From Undibacterium parvum (GTDB lineage: Bacteria; Pseudomonadota; Gammaproteobacteria; Burkholderiales; Burkholderiaceae_D), in the NCBI RefSeq assembly GCF_003955735.1, contig NZ_CP034464.1, forward strand, positions 3,534,001-3,598,000: a stretch of DNA of 64,000 nt, read 5' to 3'. The notes under the pieces are model-generated. The model was not told the origin of the DNA, made no database searches, and saw only the letters and a program-made list of their open reading frames with translations. Position 1 is the stretch's first letter. Every line of letters begins with the position of its first letter. The translations under genes were made by a program, and so were the position numbers. Of this stretch, positions 19,231 to 27,676 are shown piece after piece.

Positions 19231-19602
19231 AGAGCCAATACTTTTCGCGAGAATGGAGACTTAGTGTAAGTGAAGTGGCGGGCATGGCACAAGGGATTAA
19301 GTTGATTTTTCTACTAATTAAACGTTTTTTTGATTTTGCTTAATCAGATGTGAAAATTCTGTGCCTGAATGGTGCTGGTATCTTGCGCGTCATCCGCGAT
19401 TTGTCGAATCACCTCAATACCAATGTTCAGTTGGCACATATTTATTTTGTACGCGCGCTCACCTTGCTCGGTGCTGGTGTTGTCACTCTGGCGTGGAATG
19501 GCAAACCGTAAGCTAGCTTTAAATGTGAATTTTTAGTGGCGTTAGCAACGCTGATACGCCACGTCCTTGACGATTTGGCGTTGTGTTTAAATTATTCAAA
19601 TT

Positions 19603-19620
19603 AATACCAATAAGTATCCA
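19603..19620 (+). promoter_or_regulatory. Candidate GntR/NagQ-type direct-repeat box
   Basis: AATACCA-ATAA-GTATCCA: two seven-base half-sites in the same orientation separated by four bases. It matches the layout of the boxes at 19803, 25914 and 37969. It lies 200 bp above the better box of the receptor promoter and could be an auxiliary site. Confidence 0.5.
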
Positions 19621-19802
19621 CTTTTAAATTTGGTATTGATGTCATTTTATTTAATTTTTGCCGAAAAAACGACAATGTAGTGACAAAATGTATTAAGGCC
19701 AGTTGTATAAAAACACGTTTAATTTTTTAGGAATAATGAATTAATTCAGATACTTAGCTATATATTGTAGTGCTCAATGTCAATACCAATACGAAATGTA
19801 AT

Positions 19803-19850
19803 AATACCACATGAATACCGCTTGACAGCCACTTTTGAGGCCTCTAAAGT
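19803..19850 (+). promoter_or_regulatory. Direct-repeat operator and sigma-70 promoter of the TonB receptor gene
   Basis: AATACCA-CATG-AATACCG (19803-19820) ends one base before TTGACA (19822-19827); 17 bp later comes TAAAGT (19845-19850). The box-to-minus-35 spacing and the bases after it (TTGACAgCCACT) are the same as at 25914-25962 in front of the kinase operon. Binding just above the minus-35 would suit regulation by the GntR-family protein encoded at 26942. Confidence 0.65.
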
Positions 19851-20180
19851 TAGCTCAGTTCAAAGATTTTGAGGTGGTTTTTTAATACTGCTGATGTTGA
19901 AATCTAAGAGTAATAAGGTGACAAAAAAAGTCATCCAGTCTTACTGGAGCTGAGTATCGCGATGGTTGCAGGGTTGAATAATTTCGAAAGTGGTAGTGCA
20001 AGTGCAGCATGCTTTGACTAGTCACTTAAGTAATCTGGCATTTTAGTGGTATTTTTTTGCTGATATTCGACTTTGGGCTGATTTAGGGAGTGGTAGCTAA
20101 ACGCTTTGCAGGGTGCTGCTTAAATAGCCGCATTTTTCCGGGCAACAAATAGTTTTATTTAAAAAATCTTGGGGGAGTAA

Positions 20181-22844
20181 ATGAAAAGTAATTTGACACC
20201 TAATTTGACACCAATCGCATCCGCAGTAGCGGTCTTGGTAATGAGCGTCGCCATGTCAGCACATGCGCAACAGGCAGCGCCAGTGCAGCAAGAAGTGGTT
20301 GTTACCGGTATTCGCGGATCGTTGCAGCAATCTTTGAATCAAAAGAAAAATAGCGAATCTTTTGTTGAAGTCATTACGGCAGAAGATATCGGTAAAATGC
20401 CGGATAAAAACGTTGCCGACTCTTTGTCGCGCGTTTCTGGTGTGACTACCACGAGTGCCGGTTCTGCTGAGGGTTCTTTTGGTGAGAATGAGCACGTGCA
20501 AATGCGTAGCTTGTCTTCACAAATGACTTTGACTACTTTGAATGGTCATACAGTCTCTTCAGGTGACTGGTACGGTCCAAATATTGCTGCTGGTGGTCGT
20601 AGCGTTTCTTTCACCTTGTTGCCATCTGATCTGGTTGGTAGCGTGGTTGTTCATAAATCTTCCCAGGCTGATCTGGTTGAGGGTGGTGCTGCTGGTACGG
20701 TTGATATTCTGACCCGTAGACCTCTGGACTTTAAAGAAAAAATGACAGTCTCAGCTTCTGCTGAAGCTGCTTATTCGTCGGCTGCAAAATCTACTGATCC
20801 TGCTTTGTCCGCTCTGGTTAGCTGGAAAAACGATGACAATACTTTCGGTGTTTTGGGGCAAGTTTTCTCGCAAACACGCAAATTGCAACGTGCTGGTTCT
20901 GAAGGCGTTTGGTGGGATAAGACTGGTGCGAATTACGCAGATCCAGCCTTGGCTGGCAAAGCGATCAGTTTGTTAAGTGGTGCGACTCTGTTTGAACAAA
21001 CACGTAAGCGTGAAGGCGGCTACCTTGCTGCTCAGTGGAAAGCTGCAAATAATCTGAGCTTTGATCTGTCTGGTTTTTATGCAACAGTCGACGCTAAGAA
21101 CTACAACACAAATTACATGGCTGACGTGATCAATCCAGTCAATGGTCCAGGTTGGAATGGCGTATCTGTTAAACCAACTAAGCCAGCTGTATTGAAGGGC
21201 AATACGATCAATTCCGTGTTTTACGGTAAAGATGCTTTCGGTGCGAACAGTGCTGGTGCATGGTCAGTCGTAGAAGACGTCGCAGCTCGTCCAGATGCTA
21301 AAACTGATTCTCAGTTCGTTAACCTCGATGCAAAATGGACTGTGAATAGCGACCTGACACTGACAGGTAAAGTCGGTACGACTAAAGGTTCAGGCAAGAC
21401 TAAAGACGTTGGTTTCGAAGTTCTGAGTGGTTGGGATCAGGGCGCTGGTTACACAGTTAGTCCAGAAGGTATCTTTATTTTGGATGTGCCGGGTGGCGCG
21501 AAATTCACACGTGCCGGTGGTGGTATCGGTGGATGGGGTAGCTACACTGAATCTACCGATAAAGAAACGTATGCACAGGCAGATGGCGAGCTGAAATTGA
21601 GTTCGGAAGCGATTCCTTCGATCAAGTTTGGTATGCGTTTTGCTAAGCATGAACGTGATTTGACAAAGTTGGGCATGACTTTGGCGGACGCGGGAAAGGA
21701 TGAAAAGATTATTCCTGACAGCGCGGTAGGTAACTACGACGCGAATTGGTACGGTAATTTGCCAGTTAATCCTACGCCAGGTTTCCGTCCATTTAAGATC
21801 AGTAATGATTTCGTTGCTTCTTGGGTTGATAAGTATGCGACATTTACTACGCATGCAACTCAGCAAGAGTTCAATATCAAGGAAGATACTAGCGCAGCGT
21901 ATGTGATGGCAAATCTGCAGCCAACTGACAAAGTGAGTGGTAATGTTGGTGTGCGCTTGGTGCAAACCAAGATGAATATCAAGGCCTTCTTGCCAGGTGG
22001 TTTGCCTAGCTACGAACAAAGTTTTAATGATGTCTTACCTAGTTTGAATTTGCGTGCAGATGTTGCTAAAAATGTGGTCGGTCGTTTTGCCTTGAATCGC
22101 AGCATGTCCCGTCCAGAGTTTGGCCAATTGGCTGGTAATGATCTGCGTGATCTGCAGCACAATGGCGTGGGTAGTAATCCTTACCTGACACCTATCCGTA
22201 GCAATAACGTGGATTTCGGTGTTGAGTGGTATTTTGCGCCTAAGGCTTTGTTTGCTGCGAATCTGTTTGCAAGTAAATTGGATGGTGTGATTGCTTACGG
22301 TAATAGTAAGTTGCCATACGCGGATGCTGCAAATGGCGGCGCGATCGCTATTTACGACATCTCATCTCCAGTAAATACGCAAGGTTCATTGGTAGGTTTG
22401 AATCTGGCGTATGAGCAGGCTTTGGGTGGTGGCTTCGGTTTGAATGCTAACTACACTTATGCCGATGGCAAACAAACAGATAAGATTGCAACGAGTACTT
22501 GCAACGGTAAAGCGGCAGAAGATTGTACTTTGTACGGAACTTCGAAAAATTCCTACAATCTGGGCGCATTCTTTGAAAACGATAGTTTTGGCGCACGCAT
22601 TAGCTACAGCTTCCGTGATACTTATAAGCTAGGTAATCGTGGTGGTAAGGACTACTTCCAAGACGGAAATGGTTCATTGAATGCCTCGTTTAACTACACG
22701 TTCAACAAGAACATCCAATTTACTTTGGAAGCGCAAAACTTGAACGATCCATTGTTGACCACTTACGTGACTGATCAGACTCAAATCGCTGGTGTCTACA
22801 AAAATGGTATGACAGTTTATGCTGGTGTTCGTTTGAAGTATTGA
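20181..22844 (+). CDS. TonB-dependent receptor, chitooligosaccharide/GlcNAc-type
   Basis: An outer-membrane active transporter of 887 residues. It has a signal peptide ending near AHAQ (residue 30). The plug domain begins with EVVVTGIRGSLQQSLNQKKN and contains DIGKMPDKNVADSLSRVSGV, the form typical of carbohydrate receptors of the oligosaccharide-uptake group. The beta-barrel ends in GMTVYAGVRLKY with the C-terminal aromatic needed for assembly. A TonB, ExbB and two ExbD genes follow directly, and GlcNAc catabolic genes come next, so GlcNAc oligomers are the likely substrate. The operator and promoter at 19803-19850 and the hairpin at 22862 suggest it can be transcribed on its own at high level. 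Confidence 0.92.
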   Translation: MKSNLTPNLTPIASAVAVLVMSVAMSAHAQQAAPVQQEVVVTGIRGSLQQSLNQKKNSESFVEVITAEDIGKMPDKNVADSLSRVSGVTTTSAGSAEGSFGENEHVQMRSLSSQMTLTTLNGHTVSSGDWYGPNIAAGGRSVSFTLLPSDLVGSVVVHKSSQADLVEGGAAGTVDILTRRPLDFKEKMTVSASAEAAYSSAAKSTDPALSALVSWKNDDNTFGVLGQVFSQTRKLQRAGSEGVWWDKTGANYADPALAGKAISLLSGATLFEQTRKREGGYLAAQWKAANNLSFDLSGFYATVDAKNYNTNYMADVINPVNGPGWNGVSVKPTKPAVLKGNTINSVFYGKDAFGANSAGAWSVVEDVAARPDAKTDSQFVNLDAKWTVNSDLTLTGKVGTTKGSGKTKDVGFEVLSGWDQGAGYTVSPEGIFILDVPGGAKFTRAGGGIGGWGSYTESTDKETYAQADGELKLSSEAIPSIKFGMRFAKHERDLTKLGMTLADAGKDEKIIPDSAVGNYDANWYGNLPVNPTPGFRPFKISNDFVASWVDKYATFTTHATQQEFNIKEDTSAAYVMANLQPTDKVSGNVGVRLVQTKMNIKAFLPGGLPSYEQSFNDVLPSLNLRADVAKNVVGRFALNRSMSRPEFGQLAGNDLRDLQHNGVGSNPYLTPIRSNNVDFGVEWYFAPKALFAANLFASKLDGVIAYGNSKLPYADAANGGAIAIYDISSPVNTQGSLVGLNLAYEQALGGGFGLNANYTYADGKQTDKIATSTCNGKAAEDCTLYGTSKNSYNLGAFFENDSFGARISYSFRDTYKLGNRGGKDYFQDGNGSLNASFNYTFNKNIQFTLEAQNLNDPLLTTYVTDQTQIAGVYKNGMTVYAGVRLKY

Positions 22845-22861
22845 TTTGTTAGTGATCTAAA

Positions 22862-22904
22862 TTAAACATGGCGCGCCCTTGGGTGCGCCATGTTTAATTT
22901 TTTG
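22862..22904 (+). terminator. Rho-independent terminator after the receptor gene
   Basis: TTAAACATGGCGC and GCGCCATGTTTAA pair perfectly over 13 bp around a short loop, followed by TTTTTT. It is 17 bases after the receptor stop and would separate the receptor transcript from the tonB genes, or attenuate it. Confidence 0.9.
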
Positions 22905-23052
22905 GTACTTTTGTTTTTTTGAGTTTTTTGAGTTTTTTTTTTGTTGTTCTGTTTGTGCTGTAAAAGAAATATTTTAGGGAAAGCGTTCTGAGGTTACTTA
23001 GGGACTTTCGTGTTGTAGATGAATACGCATTAGTAAGTGCAGGAGTGGTTAT

Positions 23053-23718
23053 ATGGATTTTTCAGGACGCGAGGCCGAACCGGGTAAGAAATTTACCGGT
23101 ATAGGACTTGTTATATTATTTCACGTGGTCTTGGTCTGGGGTTTGATCAATGGCGGCGCAGCAAAAATCAAAGCTGTGATGCAAAAGCCGCTAGAGACCA
23201 AAATAGTAGAAGAGGTCAAGCCACCGCCGCCGCCACCTGATACGCCACCACCGCCGCCGCCAAAATTGGCCGCGCCGCCGCCACCGTTTGTGCCGCCACC
23301 AGAAGTACAGGTGCAGCAGCAAGTGGTGCCAACTAATGCGATTGCCGCGGTATCGAATGTCAAACCAGATTCGAACGCCAAGCCAACGAGCGTACAGCAA
23401 CCAGTGGCAGAAGCGAAGTCCGTTGCGCCTGCGACAGTGGCACCTGTGATCGATTTTAAGCAAGCCGGTTGCAAACCTGAGTATCCACGTGCCTCTTTGC
23501 GTAACGAAGAAACGGGTACGGTTTTACTGGCAGTCTTGGTTGGTGTCGATGGCTCTGTTTCTGACGTCAAGATAGAAAAGTCTAGTGGTTTCCGTGGGCT
23601 AGATAATGCAGTACGTACCCATTTGTTAGCGGGTGCCTGCAAACACAAACCAGGTACTGTCGATGGCAAACCACAACAGATTTGGACAAAAGTGAACTAC
23701 GTATGGAGTCTTGAATAA
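23053..23718 (+). CDS. tonB: TonB-family energy transducer
   Basis: The periplasm-spanning protein that links ExbB/ExbD to the outer-membrane receptor; 221 residues. A single N-terminal membrane helix lies at about 17-35, followed by a Pro-rich spacer with several PPPPPP runs at 57-85. The C-terminal TonB domain includes KPEYPRASLRNEETGTVLL and VKIEKSSGFRGLDNAV. An AGGAG site precedes the ATG. Its position between the receptor and exbB indicates a dedicated system rather than the general housekeeping TonB. Confidence 0.93.
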   Translation: MDFSGREAEPGKKFTGIGLVILFHVVLVWGLINGGAAKIKAVMQKPLETKIVEEVKPPPPPPDTPPPPPPKLAAPPPPFVPPPEVQVQQQVVPTNAIAAVSNVKPDSNAKPTSVQQPVAEAKSVAPATVAPVIDFKQAGCKPEYPRASLRNEETGTVLLAVLVGVDGSVSDVKIEKSSGFRGLDNAVRTHLLAGACKHKPGTVDGKPQQIWTKVNYVWSLE

Positions 23719-23834
23719 GGCAGGATATCAGGCTAGTGCAGCAAGATTTTGATATGCGCGACCTTGCTCGCTAAGGCTTAAGTAGTCGTTGAAGAATAAA
23801 TTAAATTTTTAAAATTGTATAAGGAAGTATCCAA

Positions 23835-24722
23835 ATGAAAACTAGCACTAAGACTCTCGGCACATTCCTGGCTGCGGCCTTCATCTTAATGGCTCCGGTA
23901 GTGGCAAATTCTGCATTTGCTGCTGATGCGGCACCCGCTGTGGCAACTGCACAAGCCCCAGCAGCGACAGAGGCCGCCACCGCCACGGTTGCAGAACTTG
24001 CGGCAGAAACGCCTAAGCTCGCCACCAAAGAAGTAGAAAGCGCCTTCGGTATGGCTGCCCTGTTAAAAGGCGGCGACATCGTAGCTCAAGGTACTTTGCT
24101 GATCATGGCCATCATGTCCATGGGGAGCTGGTACATCCTGATCACCAAGATCATCGATCAAGTCAAACTCTCTGGCCAAGCCAAAGACGCACGTAAATTT
24201 TGGAAAGCTGCCAGCGTCAATGCCGGTATCTCCAGCTTGAAAGAAGGCAGCCCATTCCGTTTCATCGCAGAAGCCGCAGTGAGCTCAACGCAGCATCACG
24301 AAGGCGCATTGTTAGAGCAAATCGATTTGAACTCATGGGTGACGATGTCTATCCAGCGTTCTGTCGATAAAGTACAGAGCCGTTTGCAAGATGGCTTGGC
24401 CTTCCTGGCAACCGTTGGTTCTACAGCACCGTTCGTCGGTCTGTTCGGTACTGTTTTGGGTATTTACCATGCGCTGATCCAAATCGGCTCATCCGGTCAA
24501 GCCTCTATCGATAAAGTTGCAGGTCCAGTCGGCGAAGCGCTGATCATGACTGCGATCGGTCTGGGTGTGGCGGTTCCTGCGGTTCTGGGTTACAACTTCG
24601 TGGTACGTCGCAACAAGAGCTGCATGGAAGAAGTACGTGCCTTCGGCGCCGACTTGCACTCCGTGGTCTTGTCTGGCGTGATGAGCAAAGCAGCTGCCAA
24701 TACAGCGAAAAAAGTCGCTTAA
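23835..24722 (+). CDS. exbB: MotA/TolQ/ExbB proton channel protein
   Basis: The proton-channel subunit that energises TonB; 295 residues. A signal-peptide-like N-terminus (to about 29, SAFAAD) and an Ala/Thr-rich stretch of about 40 residues come before the first channel helix (TLLIMAIMSMGSWYILI). The two later helices contain the conserved LATVGSTAPFVGLFGTVLGI and GEALIMTAIGLGVAVPAVLG blocks. The N-terminal extension is common in ExbB of this kind. AAGGAAG lies eight bases before the ATG. The gene heads exbB-exbD-exbD. Confidence 0.93.
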   Translation: MKTSTKTLGTFLAAAFILMAPVVANSAFAADAAPAVATAQAPAATEAATATVAELAAETPKLATKEVESAFGMAALLKGGDIVAQGTLLIMAIMSMGSWYILITKIIDQVKLSGQAKDARKFWKAASVNAGISSLKEGSPFRFIAEAAVSSTQHHEGALLEQIDLNSWVTMSIQRSVDKVQSRLQDGLAFLATVGSTAPFVGLFGTVLGIYHALIQIGSSGQASIDKVAGPVGEALIMTAIGLGVAVPAVLGYNFVVRRNKSCMEEVRAFGADLHSVVLSGVMSKAAANTAKKVA

Positions 24723-24872
24723 TTAGTTGCTGTTAGTGGCTATTTCCAGCGCTAATAGCTCTAAACACAGCCACTAGCTCACACAGATCCTTAGATTTCC
24801 CTTGCTTGCAAGCGCCGCAGTGCGCTAGCAAGCACTTGGAAATAAGTCAGAAATCATCAAAGAGAAACCATT

Positions 24873-25307
24873 ATGTCAATGTCAATGGGAAATGATGGCG
24901 ACGGCGAAGACGAAGTCAACAGCACCATTAATACCACCCCGCTGGTGGATATTATGTTGGTACTGCTGATCATCTTCCTGATCACCTCACCAGTCGTACT
25001 CGACTCCGTCAAGGTTAAATTGCCGGTCGATACCAACACGATTTACGTGACCAAACCAGAAAACATCACGCTCACCATCAACAAAGATGGCGATATGTTC
25101 TGGAACGGCGGACGTAAAGCCTTGGCGGGAACCGACGAGTTGTTCGAGAAAATGAAAAAAGTATCAGTGCAAGTACCGCAACCAGAAGTACATGTGCGCG
25201 GTGACCAGGATACTCGTTACGAATTTGTCGGCAAAACCATCCTCACAGTACAGCGTGCCGGGATTGCTAAGGTCGGATTCATCATTGAACCTCCGGCCAA
25301 AGACTAA
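24873..25307 (+). CDS. exbD: ExbD biopolymer transport protein, first copy
   Basis: The partner of ExbB, 144 residues. A short cytoplasmic N-terminus leads into a single membrane helix with the essential proton-path Asp at residue 26 (TTPLVDIMLVLLIIFLI). A periplasmic domain follows. A second exbD lies 118 bp downstream, and the gap between them is almost filled by a MITE-like repeat. Confidence 0.93.
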   Translation: MSMSMGNDGDGEDEVNSTINTTPLVDIMLVLLIIFLITSPVVLDSVKVKLPVDTNTIYVTKPENITLTINKDGDMFWNGGRKALAGTDELFEKMKKVSVQVPQPEVHVRGDQDTRYEFVGKTILTVQRAGIAKVGFIIEPPAKD

Positions 25308-25310
25308 TCG

Positions 25311-25408
25311 GACTTATGCAAAATAGCCCCCGCGTTGTTGCGCCTCCTGGCCGTACATTGGTACTGTCTGCGTCGGTGCGCCTAGCGGGAACAATTTTGC
25401 CCAAATCC
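25311..25408 (-). repeat. MITE-like repeat, ACTTACGCAAAA family, copy 3, inside the exbD operon
   Basis: A diverged copy of about 98 bp (GACTTATGCAAAATAG ... CAATTTTGCCCAAATCC), in minus orientation relative to copies 2 and 4. It starts three bases after the first exbD stop and ends 17 bases before the second exbD start, leaving only the ribosome site AAAGGAAA outside it. An RNA hairpin here could set the ratio of the two ExbD proteins. Confidence 0.75.
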
Positions 25409-25425
25409 ACACTAAAGGAAATCCC

Positions 25426-25851
25426 ATGAGTATGGCTCCTAGCGCTAGTAATTCTAGCGAACCAGAAGTGATGATGGAAATGAACATGACGCCTTTGATT
25501 GACGTCATGCTGGTGTTGATCATTATGTTGATCATCACCATTCCACCCCAGAATCACGCGATTAATCTCAACATGCCGGTCAATACACCGTCCAAGCCGA
25601 CAGAACCACCACCGGTGATCAATATTGATATTGATTTCGATGGCACGGTCTTATGGAATGGCACGGCAGTACCGCACGCTGAATTGGAAACCAAGTTGCA
25701 AGTCATCGCAGCGATGCCAGATCAGGCTGAAGTGCATATCCGTCCTGATAAATTGGCGGCCTACAAAGCAGTCGCTGCCGTCATGGCATCGGCACAGCGT
25801 TTGGGCGTGACTAAAATCGGTATGGTCGGCAATGAGCAGTTCTTGAAATAA
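25426..25851 (+). CDS. exbD: ExbD biopolymer transport protein, second copy
   Basis: A second ExbD of 141 residues, clearly different in sequence from the first. The membrane helix with the key Asp at residue 26 is present (MTPLIDVMLVLIIMLIITI). Two ExbDs next to one ExbB are common in TonB systems for large or abundant substrates; the second may form a heteromeric channel or bind a different TonB state. AAGGAAATCCC precedes the ATG. Confidence 0.92.
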   Translation: MSMAPSASNSSEPEVMMEMNMTPLIDVMLVLIIMLIITIPPQNHAINLNMPVNTPSKPTEPPPVINIDIDFDGTVLWNGTAVPHAELETKLQVIAAMPDQAEVHIRPDKLAAYKAVAAVMASAQRLGVTKIGMVGNEQFLK

Positions 25852-25913
25852 ACAGGGCGCAATAGCTGTATGAGGAGTGGCAGAAAACTGTGCAAAAACG
25901 CCGATTTTCTTTA

Positions 25914-25962
25914 GATACCACTTAAATACCTATTGACAACCACTATAGTGAAGCTCTACAGT
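25914..25962 (+). promoter_or_regulatory. Direct-repeat operator and promoter of the GlcNAc catabolic operon
   Basis: GATACCA-CTTA-AATACCT (25914-25931) is followed after one base by TTGACA (25933-25938) and, 18 bp later, TACAGT (25957-25962). Spacing and the sequence TTGACAaCCACT repeat the arrangement at 19803-19850. This is the best evidence in the window for shared control of receptor and catabolic genes. Confidence 0.65.
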
Positions 25963-25997
25963 GGCTTAATCGTATTTTTCATCCTACTCAAGCAGCC

Positions 25998-26939
25998 TTG
26001 ACCGTGATCTTTGAATGGACAGCAGTGAATAAACAAGCTCAATACCTGATAGGCGTCGATGGCGGCGGAACCGGCACCCGTACTCTCTTAGCCAATGCGC
26101 AGGGAGTAGAGTTGGGGCGCGGCAGCGCTGGTCCTTCTGGTCTGGCGCACGGTGCTGAGCTGGCTTGGTTATCCATCTTGGCCGCGATAGAAGATGCCTT
26201 TGCTCAAGCCGGTATCAGCACTCCGCCTCTGGATCAAATCGCGCTAGGCTGCGGCTTGGCAGGGGTTAACAATACGCAGTGGGCGGCAGATTTTACCGCA
26301 AAAAATCCTGGTCTGGCTGGCTTGGCGATAGAAACCGATGCCGGCACTACCTTACTCGGTGCGCATCAAGGTCAGCCTGGTGTGGTGATCGCGCTAGGCA
26401 CCGGCAGTGTAGGTGAGGTGATGCAGGCTGATGGCAGTCGTCGTGAAGTTGGCGGCTGGGGCTTTCCATCTAGTGATGAGGCCAGCGGTGCCTGGTTGGG
26501 TTTGCGTGCCATCAATCATGTGCAGCATGTGTTGGATGGTCGTAGTGCTCCGGATGCATTGTCAAAGGCCTTGATCGCTTTTTGTGCGCTCGATAGTGCG
26601 CCAGAGCTGAGTCAAAAAGATGCTGTTTTCAATTGGCTGGGTCTAGCCAATCAAACCAAGTTTGCCCAGTTGGCACCGGTCTTGATCGCGCAGGCAGGCA
26701 AAGTTGCCAAGGCCACCGAGATCATGTTGGCTGCTGGCCTGGAAGTCGAAAAAATGGCGCTGGCACTTGATCCAAGTGGGCTGATGCCGATCGCTTTGTG
26801 CGGCGGCTTGGCCGAGCCTATGCACGCCTATTTGCCGGCAAGTTTGCAGGCACGCGTGATCAGGCCGCAAGCAGATTCTGCAACAGGAGCGCTGATTTTA
26901 GTCAAAAATCAGTTTATGAACCGTCTTTCGGAAGCGTGA
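25998..26939 (+). CDS. BadF/BadG-type ATPase, probable N-acetylglucosamine kinase
   Basis: A sugar kinase of the ASKHA fold, 313 residues, that would make GlcNAc-6-phosphate. The phosphate-1 loop is GVDGGGTGTRTLLAN near residues 18-32. The phosphate-2 region is ALGTGSVGEV near 130. GGWGFPSSDEASGAWLGLRA is the typical BadF/BadG block found in GlcNAc kinases. The frame opens with a TTG at 25998; GTG codons at 26004 and 26025 are alternatives, and none has a clear ribosome site. It is first in the operon under the 25914 box, and its stop is two bases from the GntR gene start. The context (nagA and nagB follow) supports the substrate. Confidence 0.85.
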   Translation: MTVIFEWTAVNKQAQYLIGVDGGGTGTRTLLANAQGVELGRGSAGPSGLAHGAELAWLSILAAIEDAFAQAGISTPPLDQIALGCGLAGVNNTQWAADFTAKNPGLAGLAIETDAGTTLLGAHQGQPGVVIALGTGSVGEVMQADGSRREVGGWGFPSSDEASGAWLGLRAINHVQHVLDGRSAPDALSKALIAFCALDSAPELSQKDAVFNWLGLANQTKFAQLAPVLIAQAGKVAKATEIMLAAGLEVEKMALALDPSGLMPIALCGGLAEPMHAYLPASLQARVIRPQADSATGALILVKNQFMNRLSEA

Positions 26940-26941
26940 AC

Positions 26942-27676
26942 ATGCAGGCACATATCATAGATTTTAAGCCGGATAGCGAAAGCTCCACGCCCTTGTATTT
27001 GCAATTGGCGAACAAGCTGGCGACCGGCATACATAGTGGCCGCTGGCAGCCGGATGAGGCTTTACCGTCTGAGCGTTTATTGTCGGAGTCGCTGGATATT
27101 TCCCGGGTTACTGCGCGTAAAGCCATCGATATGTTGTGCGAGCGCGGTTTGCTTAATCGCAAACACGGTTCTGGTACTTACATCACTCCCAAATTAGAAC
27201 AGCCTTTGTCGCGCCTGACTAACTTTAGTGAAGAATTACGCCAGCGTGGTTTTGTGCCTGGCTCGCAATGGCTGTCGCGCGAGACCGGTGTGGCGGCACC
27301 GGAAGAGATTTTGTCGCTGGGTTTGTCGCCACACACCGTGGTGTCGCGTCTGAAGCGTTTGCGTACTGCCGATAATGTGGTGATGGCGATAGAAAGTACC
27401 ACCATACCGGCGCTGTATTTGCCTAACCCTAAATTAGTTACGGATAGCTTGTACGGCTATCTGGAGTCGAATCAATTCGCGCCTAGCCGCGCCTTGCAGC
27501 ATATCCGTGCGGTCAATGCCACCCCCGAACAAGCCAAACTGGCCGGCATCAAACAAGGTGCTGCCATGCTGTTTATTACCCGTGTAGGTTATCTGCCTAA
27601 CGGCACTGCGATCGAACTGACACATTCGTATTGCCGCAGTGATTATTATGACTTTGTCGCGGAGTTGTTTCGATGA
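26942..27676 (+). CDS. GntR/HutC-family regulator of GlcNAc genes (NagQ-like)
   Basis: A transcription factor of 244 residues. The N-terminal winged helix-turn-helix covers residues 15-80 (PSERLLSESLDISRVTARKA, then HGSGTYI). A UTRA effector domain follows (ESTTIPALYLP, then THSYCRSDYYDF), which in this subfamily binds phosphorylated amino sugars. The ATG at 26942 with GGAAG upstream is chosen; the open frame extends to 26798 inside the kinase gene and is not credible there. It is coupled to nagA by a four-base overlap. It likely binds the direct-repeat boxes at 19803, 25914 and 37969 and senses GlcNAc-6-phosphate or a relative; that is inference from position and family. Confidence 0.88.
   Translation: MQAHIIDFKPDSESSTPLYLQLANKLATGIHSGRWQPDEALPSERLLSESLDISRVTARKAIDMLCERGLLNRKHGSGTYITPKLEQPLSRLTNFSEELRQRGFVPGSQWLSRETGVAAPEEILSLGLSPHTVVSRLKRLRTADNVVMAIESTTIPALYLPNPKLVTDSLYGYLESNQFAPSRALQHIRAVNATPEQAKLAGIKQGAAMLFITRVGYLPNGTAIELTHSYCRSDYYDFVAELFR

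Larger units (their letters stand above)
19231..20180. other. 950-bp regulatory and spacer region upstream of the TonB receptor
   Basis: No complete gene is seen. An open minus-strand stretch without a good start (about 19340-19531) has protein-like composition and may be a gene remnant. The right part is AT-rich and holds two direct-repeat operator candidates (19603, 19803) and a promoter (19822-19850). The stretch from 19850 to 20165 would be a long 5' leader; GGGGGAG precedes the receptor ATG. Confidence 0.5.

Noticed and set aside
21390..22019. 209-codon antisense frame in the TonB receptor gene
   Set aside because: The plus-strand receptor is continuous and well supported; the antisense frame has no family features.
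23121..23669. Long antisense frame across tonB, Gly/Ser/Trp-rich
   Set aside because: It is the reverse of the Pro-rich spacer codons; tonB on the plus strand has clear domains and a ribosome site.
26798..26941. Upstream extension of the GntR frame
   Set aside because: It overlaps the end of the kinase gene in another frame, and the ATG at 26942 gives the normal family N-terminus.
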